The notes under the pieces were generated by a model, which was given only the letters and a program-made list of their open reading frames with translations, did no database searches and was not told the DNA's origin. Below, piece by piece: positions 56,701 through 64,000 of a stretch of DNA of 64,000 nt. Source of the stretch: an uncultured Prevotellaceae bacterium (lineage in GTDB: Bacteria; Bacteroidota; Bacteroidia; Bacteroidales; Bacteroidaceae); NCBI GenBank assembly GCA_947176895.1, contig CAMWSK010000002.1, positions 108,617 through 172,616 of the forward strand, written 5' to 3'. The first letter of the stretch is position 1, and each line of letters starts with the position of its first letter. Position numbers and translations under genes: made by a program.

Positions 56701-57138
56701 ATGAATGTACGGATTCGCCACTTGGTTCTTCGCTACGGAGTGTTCGTGTTGCTTGTGCTGATGAGTGCCGGGACGCTTTCTTTCGTGTGCGGTTTTGAAC
56801 TTCGGGTCAAGACGCCCATCCACCTTTTCTATGACAGCCACGGCCATCGTTGGCATGGCTATCCGGCCGACCCAAGGTGTGCCGGCTTTCAACCGGGAGA
56901 CACGCTTACGGTTGTGCAAACCTCTGTGGGGGACATCCCCTACATCGTGGAGCGTATCGTGCCGGAACCCGGCACGCTGCATATGACGCTTCTTCCGCTT
57001 CGGGAGGAGCCGCTTCCCGGCACCTATGCCGAAGGGTTTGTCTTTGTGGGTAAGGAAAGGCTCGTGGATAAGATATCGGGCAGAAGAAGCAGAGGGACGC
57101 TCAGACCTGCATGCGCAGATAATCCTCGCCGAAGATGA
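56701..57138 (+). CDS. Small single-TM membrane protein, possible export accessory
   Basis: One TM (LVLRYGVFVLLVLMSAGTLSFVCGF) plus a beta-rich region; 14 nt after the PCAT stop; 3' end overlaps the convergent GNAT gene. Confidence 0.5.
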   Translation: MNVRIRHLVLRYGVFVLLVLMSAGTLSFVCGFELRVKTPIHLFYDSHGHRWHGYPADPRCAGFQPGDTLTVVQTSVGDIPYIVERIVPEPGTLHMTLLPLREEPLPGTYAEGFVFVGKERLVDKISGRRSRGTLRPACADNPRRR

Positions 57139-57667
57139 AAAAACGGCCTGCGGGACGGAAGCCCTGACGGGCATAGAGGGCCTGCGCCTTCAGGTTCTCG
57201 GGATGGACGGCCAGCGTGGGGATGAGCGAGAGGCGTTGCCCGTCCTCGATGGCACGGCGCAGCAGAAGACCTCCGATGCCGTGGCCGCGCCAGGCGGGCA
57301 GCACGCAAAGGCTGTCGAGATAATACTCGCCGGGACCGGCCTCCGGCTCCATCTGTGCGGGGTCGAAGTCGAGCAGGTCGGGGATGAGGGCGAAGGTAGT
57401 GCGCTGCAACTCTTCGTAGCACCCGCCGGGATAGGCGATGATGCCGCCCGCGGGCGTTCCGTCGGGAGCGATGGCCAGGGTGGCGTGGCGATAGCTGTAG
57501 AGCGTGTCGGTGCGCTGGACGATGGGCATCAGGCGGCGATGGGTGTCGATGCTCCCGGGTTTCAACTGCCCGTCGTCCGTGAGAGCATTGCGCGTAAGGG
57601 CCTCCATGAGCACGATGGTAACGAAAGAGGCATCGGCCGGGGTGGCGGGTCGGAGGGTGAAGGTCAT
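57101..57667 (-). CDS. GNAT family N-acetyltransferase
   Basis: MTFTLRPATPADASFVTIVLMEAL, YLDSLCVLPAWRGHGIGGLLLRRAIEDGQ, LAVHPENLKAQALYARQGF. Confidence 0.9.
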   Translation of the reverse strand: MTFTLRPATPADASFVTIVLMEALTRNALTDDGQLKPGSIDTHRRLMPIVQRTDTLYSYRHATLAIAPDGTPAGGIIAYPGGCYEELQRTTFALIPDLLDFDPAQMEPEAGPGEYYLDSLCVLPAWRGHGIGGLLLRRAIEDGQRLSLIPTLAVHPENLKAQALYARQGFRPAGRFFIFGEDYLRMQV

Positions 57668-57695
57668 GCGTGTAAGGGATTTATTGTTGATCTGA

Positions 57696-58565
57696 TTATC
57701 TGAACTCCAGGGGGGAGACACCCACCTGGCGGCGGAAGAACTTGACGAAATAGGTGGTGGACTGGAAGCCGAGGCGCTCGGCCACCTCCTTGACCAGCAG
57801 GGTGCTGTGGCGCATCAGGCGACGCGCCTCGAGGGTGAGGCGGTTGTTGATGATCACCAGGGGCGAAAGGCCCGTACACTCGGCCACGCTGTTGGAGAGC
57901 GTCTTCACGCCCACGTGCAGGGCCTCGGCATAGTGCGCCACGCCATGATGCCGGCAATAGTCGCGCTCCACCAGCCGGCGGAAGTCCATATAGAGCCGGT
58001 GGCCGGGACGCAGGGTGTCGAGCCGGCAGGCGCCGGGACGATGGCCGTGGCGGTAGACGAGGATGAGGAACTGGCGCACGAGGGAACGCAGCATGTCGAT
58101 ATGGCCGAAAGCCTGGCGCCGCCCCACCTCCTGCTGCATGGCACTGACAAGCGCATCCAGGGCACTGACCACGCCGGGATCGGTAAGATGACAGAGGGGC
58201 GTGGAGAGGCTGTCGAACACATCGTACTTGAGGAAGATATCCTCGTGGGCCTGCTCGTCGTGCATGAAGTCGGTGCAGAACTGGATGAGCACGCCGCGGT
58301 GGCGCGTGACGCCGTCGAAGTGATGCACCTGTCCGGGGGCGAGGAAGATGAGGGTGTTCTCCTCGATGGGATAGTCCTGGAAGTCCACCGTGTGGGTGCC
58401 CCCCGCACTCCGGAACCAAAGAATCTCATAGAAACTGTGGACGTGGCCGGAGAAGTTGTCGTTGGGGTCCTCGTCCAGAAAGCGGGGCATGAGGTGGATG
58501 TTGAGGCTGGAGCCTGAGGGTGCATCGCACACGTTGGCATAGGTGAGATGGAGGTCGGCGGCCAT
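57696..58565 (-). CDS. AraC family transcriptional regulator
   Basis: C-terminal KEVAERLGFQSTTYFVKFFRRQVGVSPLEFR; cupin-like N-terminus. Confidence 0.92.
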   Translation of the reverse strand: MAADLHLTYANVCDAPSGSSLNIHLMPRFLDEDPNDNFSGHVHSFYEILWFRSAGGTHTVDFQDYPIEENTLIFLAPGQVHHFDGVTRHRGVLIQFCTDFMHDEQAHEDIFLKYDVFDSLSTPLCHLTDPGVVSALDALVSAMQQEVGRRQAFGHIDMLRSLVRQFLILVYRHGHRPGACRLDTLRPGHRLYMDFRRLVERDYCRHHGVAHYAEALHVGVKTLSNSVAECTGLSPLVIINNRLTLEARRLMRHSTLLVKEVAERLGFQSTTYFVKFFRRQVGVSPLEFR

Positions 58566-58574
58566 GGCTGCAAA

Positions 58575-59492
58575 TCAGTCTTTCGCTTGATGAACGGTAA
58601 GTTGGGGGAAGGGGAAGTCGATGCCCTTCGCGTTGAAGGTGGTGTAGATGGTCTCCTGCAGGCGGAAGAAGGCGGGCCAGTAGTCGGCGCCCTTGACCCA
58701 GGCACGCACCGTGTAGTTGACAGAGCTGTCGGCCAGGGCCGAGAGGGCCACGAAGGGGGCATGGCCGGGATCGTCCTTCACCACGGCCTCATCGGCGTTC
58801 AGGATGGCCAGCACCTCGCTCTTGACACGCTCGGCAGCAATGCCATACTCCACGCCCACGGTGATGTCCACGCGCCGCAGCTCGTTGGCATAGTTGATGA
58901 TGTTGCCTCCAGAGAGTGCCCCGTTGGGCAGGTAGATGCGCTTGTTGTCGCCCGTAAGGATGATGGTGTGGAAGATTTGTATCTCGGTCACCACGCCGCT
59001 CTGTCCCTGCGCCTCGATGAAGTCACCCACGCGGAAGGGCTTGAGGAAAAGCACGATAATTCCTCCGGCGAAGTTCTGCATGTTGCCGCTCAGGGCCATG
59101 CCCACGGCCAAGCCCAAGGAGGCGAGCAGGGCGGCGAACGAGGCGGTGTTCACGCCCAGGGTACCCACCACCGTGACGATGAGCAGCACGGTGAGCACGA
59201 TGTTGACCAGGCTCTTGACAAAGCCGGCCACACTGGTCTCGACATGGCGGCGTTCAAGGAAATTGGCCAACAGCTTGTTGAGCATGCGCACGATGAAACG
59301 GCCCACCACATAAACGATGATGGCCAGCACGATGCTCTTGCCGGCCTGGATGCCGAACTGGAGGAGCTGGCGAAGGATGTCGTCGATGCTGCCGCTCTCG
59401 GCGGCCTGCTGCAGCGAAGCCTTGGCGGCATGCAGGGCGGCGGTGTCTACGGGAAGAGGAGGGGTGGTCTGAAGCAAGGGTATCATAAGCAT
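58575..59492 (-). CDS. Small-conductance mechanosensitive ion channel (MscS family)
   Basis: LASLGLAVGMALSGNMQNFAGGIIVLFLKPFRVGDFIEAQGQSGVVTEIQIFHTII. Confidence 0.93.
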   Translation of the reverse strand: MLMIPLLQTTPPLPVDTAALHAAKASLQQAAESGSIDDILRQLLQFGIQAGKSIVLAIIVYVVGRFIVRMLNKLLANFLERRHVETSVAGFVKSLVNIVLTVLLIVTVVGTLGVNTASFAALLASLGLAVGMALSGNMQNFAGGIIVLFLKPFRVGDFIEAQGQSGVVTEIQIFHTIILTGDNKRIYLPNGALSGGNIINYANELRRVDITVGVEYGIAAERVKSEVLAILNADEAVVKDDPGHAPFVALSALADSSVNYTVRAWVKGADYWPAFFRLQETIYTTFNAKGIDFPFPQLTVHQAKD

Positions 59493-59550
59493 GATGTTTT
59501 TAAAAGAATTTATAATATTTATGGTACAAGCCGGCGGCAAACGTACATAG

Positions 59551-59558
59551 CAAAGGTA
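59551..59558 (-). promoter_or_regulatory. -7 promoter element TACCTTTG for the MscS-family gene
   Basis: Minus-strand TAnnTTTG match; divergent from the purA promoter. Confidence 0.55.
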
Positions 59559-59622
59559 GGAAATTTTCGGCAATTTTATATGAACAAATGGCAATTAACG
59601 GCCATCATTAGGCTTTTTTTGC

Positions 59623-59630
59623 TATCTTTG
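59623..59630 (+). promoter_or_regulatory. -7 promoter element TATCTTTG for purA
   Basis: TAnnTTTG match 33 nt upstream of purA ATG. Confidence 0.6.
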
Positions 59631-59663
59631 CGGACGAATAAAACCATTCCATACAGCTAAGAC

Positions 59664-60929
59664 ATGAAGAAAGGAAAAGTGGATGCCCTGCTGGGTATCG
59701 TGTTCGGAGACGAAGGCAAGGGCAAGGTGGTGGACTATTTCACCCCGAAATATGACGTGGTAGCCCGCTTTGCGGGCGGTCCCAATGCGGGTCACACCAT
59801 CATCTTCGAGGGCAAGAAGTTCGTGCTCAGAAGCATTCCCTCGGGCATCTTCGACGAAGGCAAGCTGAACATCATCGGCAACGGCTGCGTCATCGCCCCC
59901 GACCTGTTCATGCTGGAGGCCAAGGAACTGGAGGCTGCGGGCTATGACCTGAAGAGCCGCCTGCACATCAGCAAACGCGCCCACCTGATCCTGCCCACCC
60001 ACCGTGCCCTGGACCGTGCCTACGAGGCCGCCAAGGGAAAGAACAAGGTGGGCACCACGGGCAAGGGCATCGGCCCCACCTATAGCGAGAAAGCCGCACG
60101 CACGGGTCTGCGCGTGGGCGACATCCTGGAAAACTTCCCCCAAAAATACGCGGCGCTGAAGGCGCGGCACGAGCAGATTCTCCACGACCTGGACTATGCC
60201 TACGACATCGCCGAGGAGGAGAAGCTGTGGCTGGAGGGCGTGGACTACATGCGCTCCTTCCCCCTCACCGACACCGACCTGGAACTGAACCAAGCCCTGT
60301 GCGAGGGTAAGAACGTGCTGGCCGAGGGTGCCCAGGGCACGCTGCTGGACATCGACCACGGCACCTATCCCTTTGTCAGCTCAAGCAACACCACGGCGGG
60401 CGGCGTGTGCACGGGACTGGGCGTGGCCCCCTCCACCATCGGCGAGGTGTTCGGCATCTTCAAGGCCTACAGCACCCGCGTAGGCTCCGGCCCCTTCCCC
60501 GTGGAGCTGTTTGACGAGACGGGCGACAAGATACGCGAAATCGGTCATGAGTTCGGTGCCGTCACGGGACGCAACCGCCGTTGCGGCTGGGTGGACCTGG
60601 TGGCACTGCGCCACACCATCATGATCAACGGCGTGACCCAGCTCATCATGATGAAAAGCGACGTGCTGGACACCTTCCCCACCATCAAGGCCTGCATAGC
60701 CTATGAAAAGGACGGAGAGCGCATCACCTCCATGCCCTATGACACCGAAGGCTGGCAGGCCGTGTACACCGAGCTGCCGGGATGGCAGACCGACCTGACG
60801 GGCATGAAGAGCGAAAGCGAGTTTCCGCAGGCCTTCAAGGACTACATCGCCTTCATCGAGAAGGAAGCCGGCTGCCCCATCACCATCCTGAGCGTGGGTC
60901 CCGACCGCGAACAGACCATCGTAAGATAA
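59664..60929 (+). CDS. purA: Adenylosuccinate synthetase
   Basis: GIVFGDEGKGKVVDYFTPKYDVVARFAGGPNAGHTI, VGTTGKGIGPTYSEKAAR, TGRNRRCGWVDLV. Confidence 0.97.
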   Translation: MKKGKVDALLGIVFGDEGKGKVVDYFTPKYDVVARFAGGPNAGHTIIFEGKKFVLRSIPSGIFDEGKLNIIGNGCVIAPDLFMLEAKELEAAGYDLKSRLHISKRAHLILPTHRALDRAYEAAKGKNKVGTTGKGIGPTYSEKAARTGLRVGDILENFPQKYAALKARHEQILHDLDYAYDIAEEEKLWLEGVDYMRSFPLTDTDLELNQALCEGKNVLAEGAQGTLLDIDHGTYPFVSSSNTTAGGVCTGLGVAPSTIGEVFGIFKAYSTRVGSGPFPVELFDETGDKIREIGHEFGAVTGRNRRCGWVDLVALRHTIMINGVTQLIMMKSDVLDTFPTIKACIAYEKDGERITSMPYDTEGWQAVYTELPGWQTDLTGMKSESEFPQAFKDYIAFIEKEAGCPITILSVGPDREQTIVR

Positions 60930-60994
60930 GCGGAACGACACATTATATATAATAGGTATAGCAAGGTAAAAAGAAAGAGGAGAAGAAAAAGAAA

Positions 60995-62461
60995 ATGTTT
61001 ACGATTGGTTTTGACAACGACAAATATATCCGCGTACAGAGCGAACACATCCGCGAACGCATAGCCCAGTTCAAAGGCAAGCTCTATCTGGAGCTGGGCG
61101 GCAAACTCTTCGACGACAACCATGCGGCACGCGTGCTGCCCGGTTTCCAGCCCGACAGCAAACTGCGCATGCTGGAGCAACTGAAGGACCAGCTGGAGAT
61201 TGTCATCGTCATCTCGGCCGAAGATATCGAGAAGAACAAGGTAAGGGCCGACCTGGGCATCACCTACGACGAGGATTCGCTGCGCCTGCGCGAGGCGTTC
61301 GAGTCCCGCGGCTTCATGGTGGGCGGCGTGGTGATCACACACTATGACGGGCAACGCACCGCCGACGCCTATCGCCAGCGGCTCACCCGCCTGGGCATCC
61401 CCTCCTACGTGCACTACCTCATCGAAGGCTATCCCCACAACGTGGAGCTGATTGCCGGGCCCGACGGCTTCGGACGCAACGATTATGTGCAGACCACCCG
61501 CCCCCTGGTGGTGGTCACCGCACCCGGCCCCGGCAGCGGCAAGATGGCCGTGTGCCTGAGCCAGCTGTATCAGGAGCATCACCATGGTGTGGAGGCCGGA
61601 TACGCCAAATTCGAGACCTTCCCCGTATGGAACCTGCCCCTGAAACATCCCATCAACATCGCCTACGAGGCCGCCACGGCCGACCTGAACGATGTGAACA
61701 TGATCGACCCCTTCCACCTGGAGGCCTATCAGAAGATTGCCATCAACTACAACCGCGACGTGGAGATCTTCCCCGTGCTCGACGCCCTGTTCCGCGGCAT
61801 CTACGGCACCAACCCCTATAAGTCGCCCACCGACATGGGCGTGAACATGGTGGGCTTCTGCATCCAGGACGACCAGGCATGCCAGCAGGCTTCGCACGAC
61901 GAGATCATACGCCGCTACTATGCCGCCACCAACCGCCTGGCAACGCTGGGCGACAACGAACAGGAGGTGCGCAAGATCAAGATGCTGATGGGACAGGCCG
62001 GCATCAACACCGACATGCGGCGCGTGACCGTGGCCGCCAAGAACAAACGCGACGAGATGGGCCTGCCCGCAGCCGCCATCGAACTGCAAAACGGCGAGAT
62101 GATAACATCGGCCTCGTCGGGACTGATGGGTCCCTCGGCCGCCCTGCTGCTCAACGCCACCAAGCATCTGGCCGGCATCGACCACGAGGTGAAGCTCATT
62201 CCCCAAAACATGATCGAACCCATCCAGCACACCAAGACCACCTATCTGGGAGGCAAGAACCCGCGACTGCACACCGACGAGGTGCTCATCGCCCTGAGCG
62301 TGCTCTCGCAGCAGGACGAGAACTGCCGGCTGGCGCTGGAGCAACTGCCCCGGCTCAAGGGCTGTCAGGTGCACAGCACAGTGATGTTGAGCGAGGTGGA
62401 CCGCAAGATCTTCAAGCGGCTGGGACTGGGGCTCACCTGCGAACCCGTGAGAAAGAAATAA
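60995..62461 (+). CDS. DUF1846 domain-containing protein
   Basis: MFTIGFDNDKYIRVQSEHIRERIAQFKGKLYLELGGKLFDDNHAARVLPGF; VTAPGPGSGKMAVCLSQLYQEHHHG. Confidence 0.9.
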   Translation: MFTIGFDNDKYIRVQSEHIRERIAQFKGKLYLELGGKLFDDNHAARVLPGFQPDSKLRMLEQLKDQLEIVIVISAEDIEKNKVRADLGITYDEDSLRLREAFESRGFMVGGVVITHYDGQRTADAYRQRLTRLGIPSYVHYLIEGYPHNVELIAGPDGFGRNDYVQTTRPLVVVTAPGPGSGKMAVCLSQLYQEHHHGVEAGYAKFETFPVWNLPLKHPINIAYEAATADLNDVNMIDPFHLEAYQKIAINYNRDVEIFPVLDALFRGIYGTNPYKSPTDMGVNMVGFCIQDDQACQQASHDEIIRRYYAATNRLATLGDNEQEVRKIKMLMGQAGINTDMRRVTVAAKNKRDEMGLPAAAIELQNGEMITSASSGLMGPSAALLLNATKHLAGIDHEVKLIPQNMIEPIQHTKTTYLGGKNPRLHTDEVLIALSVLSQQDENCRLALEQLPRLKGCQVHSTVMLSEVDRKIFKRLGLGLTCEPVRKK

Positions 62462-62558
62462 AACAAGCGACATTTATTTTTTTTAACCCTCAAGGCTTGC
62501 ACCCTATATAGTTTTTGTTCTATCTTCGTCCACACTAAAAACAAAAACAAGCCGAGAA

Positions 62559-63266
62559 ATGAATGCACGAAAATCACTAAGCATACTGGTGGACGCGCTG
62601 GCCGAGCTGGGAGGCAAGGCCGAACGATCAACACTCGTCAACTTTGTGTTGGGCGTGGAGACCAAAGACATCAAGCAGAAGAAGCTGGAGGAAAACGAAC
62701 TCTTCGGCAGCGGCGACGAGCGTGACGACGAGCACTACAGCACCGTCATCGACGAAGCCCTGCGCCAGAAACTGATGGCCCTGAAAGGCGAGATGCTGCA
62801 GGCCACGGCCAAAGGCAAGAAGCTGGCCAAGGACGAGAACGCGGAGTTTACCATCACCTGCGACGATGACGAGGAAACAGACACGCCGGGCGAAGACCTT
62901 CCCGACGAGGGGCTCGACCTGGACATAGAAACGCTGCAGACCCACCAGGACACCATCGCCGCACACACGCGGCTGAAAATCCAACTGATTCAGGCCACCG
63001 ACCGCAAGATTGCCTTGGACGAATTTGCCGAACAGCAGAACCTGGACTTCAACGAAGTGCTTGACGAAGTGGCGGCACTGAAGAAGACAGGACGGAAAAT
63101 CGACCTCAGCTACTTCATCCGCGATGTGCTGGAACCGGAGGACATCGCCGAACTGAACGAAAGCTTCGAGAACAACAACGGCAACCTGCAGGCCGTGTAT
63201 GACGAGTTAGGCGACGTTTACCGCCCCGAAGAAATCCACCTGGCCTACGTGCAGTGGTTGAAATAA
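62559..63266 (+). CDS. Stand-alone protein resembling the C-terminal accessory region of Bacteroidales RecQ
   Basis: C-terminal TRLKIQLIQATDRKIALDEFAEQQNLDFNEVLDEVAALKKTGRKIDLSYFIRDVLEPEDIAELNESFE...; no helicase motifs. Confidence 0.55.
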   Translation: MNARKSLSILVDALAELGGKAERSTLVNFVLGVETKDIKQKKLEENELFGSGDERDDEHYSTVIDEALRQKLMALKGEMLQATAKGKKLAKDENAEFTITCDDDEETDTPGEDLPDEGLDLDIETLQTHQDTIAAHTRLKIQLIQATDRKIALDEFAEQQNLDFNEVLDEVAALKKTGRKIDLSYFIRDVLEPEDIAELNESFENNNGNLQAVYDELGDVYRPEEIHLAYVQWLK

Positions 63267-63329
63267 AACATGCCGGAACACGAGAAAGCCACGAAATTTT
63301 GAAACAATCCAATCATTCATAACACACAT

Positions 63330-63365
63330 CCCCGCCTCGGGAGGACTTTCCTCTCCGAAGCGGGG
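63330..63365. terminator. Terminator-like hairpin
   Basis: CCCCGCCTCGG ... CCGAAGCGGGG with one internal mismatch; ATTCTTATT follows. Confidence 0.6.
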
Positions 63366-63393
63366 ATTCTTATTCATTAAATTCCCACACATC

Positions 63394-64000
63394 ATGCTTA
63401 TCATCCCCCGCATCAACCGCCCCCAATCGGCCGCCGAAGTACCTGCCGCCCTGCACCGGGCCGGCATAAGTTGGACACCCATCGCCCAAGCCCCTTGGGT
63501 CCACGACTATCCCTACCAACCCCAAGCCGAGGTGCGCGTGGCACACTCGGGCGACGCCCTGCTGGTGCACTTCCGCGTGGAGGAAGAGACGGTGCGTGCC
63601 GTGGCAGACAACAACGGGAACGTGTGGGAGGACTCATGCTGCGAGGTGTTCCTGCGCCCCACACCCTCCAGCCCCGACTACTATAACATCGAATGCAACG
63701 CCGCGGCCCACATGCTCATCGGCCACCAGCATTTCAATCCCGAAAACGAAGGCAAACGCGAAACGGAGCGTGCCGGATCCGACATCCTGGGCACCGTGCA
63801 GCGCTGGAGCAGCCTGGGCGACGAACCTTTCGAGGCCAAAGCGGCCGGGGGGCCTTGGGAGCTGGCGCTCATCATCCCCGTCACGGCTCTGTGGTGCGAC
63901 AAGCTTTCCTGCCTTGACGGCCTGTCGGCCAAGGCAAACTTCTACAAGTGCGGCGACAAGTTGCCCCGCCCTCACTTTCTTTCCTGGGCGCCCCTTGACC
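63394..64000 (+). CDS. Carbohydrate-binding family 9-like protein (3' end outside window)
   Basis: My translation from ATG 63394: MLIIPRINRPQSAAEVPAALHRAGISWTPIAQAPWVHDYPYQPQAEVRVAHSGDALLVHFRVEEETVRAVADNNGNVWEDSCCEVFLRP.... Absent from the ORF track because no stop falls in the window. Confidence 0.75.
   Translation, partial: MLIIPRINRPQSAAEVPAALHRAGISWTPIAQAPWVHDYPYQPQAEVRVAHSGDALLVHFRVEEETVRAVADNNGNVWEDSCCEVFLRPTPSSPDYYNIECNAAAHMLIGHQHFNPENEGKRETERAGSDILGTVQRWSSLGDEPFEAKAAGGPWELALIIPVTALWCDKLSCLDGLSAKANFYKCGDKLPRPHFLSWAPLD

Noticed and set aside
60842-62473. 543-aa minus-strand ORF opposite the DUF1846 gene
   Set aside because: Shadow ORF; the plus-strand product is a recognisable family.
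1-64000. tRNA, rRNA, transposase or integrase genes
   Set aside because: None recognised by eye on either strand; I cannot exclude a small RNA missed without a covariance search.

Overview
This 64 kb window looks like a Bacteroidales chromosome (Prevotella/Bacteroides-like, inferred from protein families and TAnnTTTG promoter motifs). Most of it is housekeeping and metabolic: a large T9SS-type surface protein (5' end outside the window), a Sir2 deacylase, galE, a split LysO-type exporter, a xylose operon (xylB-xylA-xylE-like), a Fur-like regulator with a CusCBA/CzcCBA-type metal efflux RND operon, ttcA plus a complete Rnf operon, a second RND efflux operon, ruvC, hisH-A-F-IE, an FtsE-like ABC protein, lysC-lysA, DedA, purA, a DUF1846 protein and a 3'-truncated CBM9-like protein. 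The most interesting region is 45.1-57.1 kb. It reads as a candidate RiPP (modified peptide) biosynthesis and export locus: a TPR/HTH membrane regulator, a divergent promoter region with three TGGAAC-N4-TGGAAY direct repeats, a degraded small secreted ORF, a very unusual 810-aa protein (GT2 + polypeptide-GalNAc-transferase-like GT + LanC-like), a radical SAM/SPASM maturase, an 86-aa double-glycine precursor with a four-Cys motif and a Ser/Thr/Pro tail, a 15-bp hairpin plus (AG)11 tract, an outer-membrane beta-barrel protein, a C39-peptidase ABC exporter and a small membrane protein. A second notable signal is a family of short near-palindromic repeats (consensus about AAAACATSWWSATGTTTT) clustered at three intergenic loci. 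All family calls are from reading translated ORFs; no database search was run.
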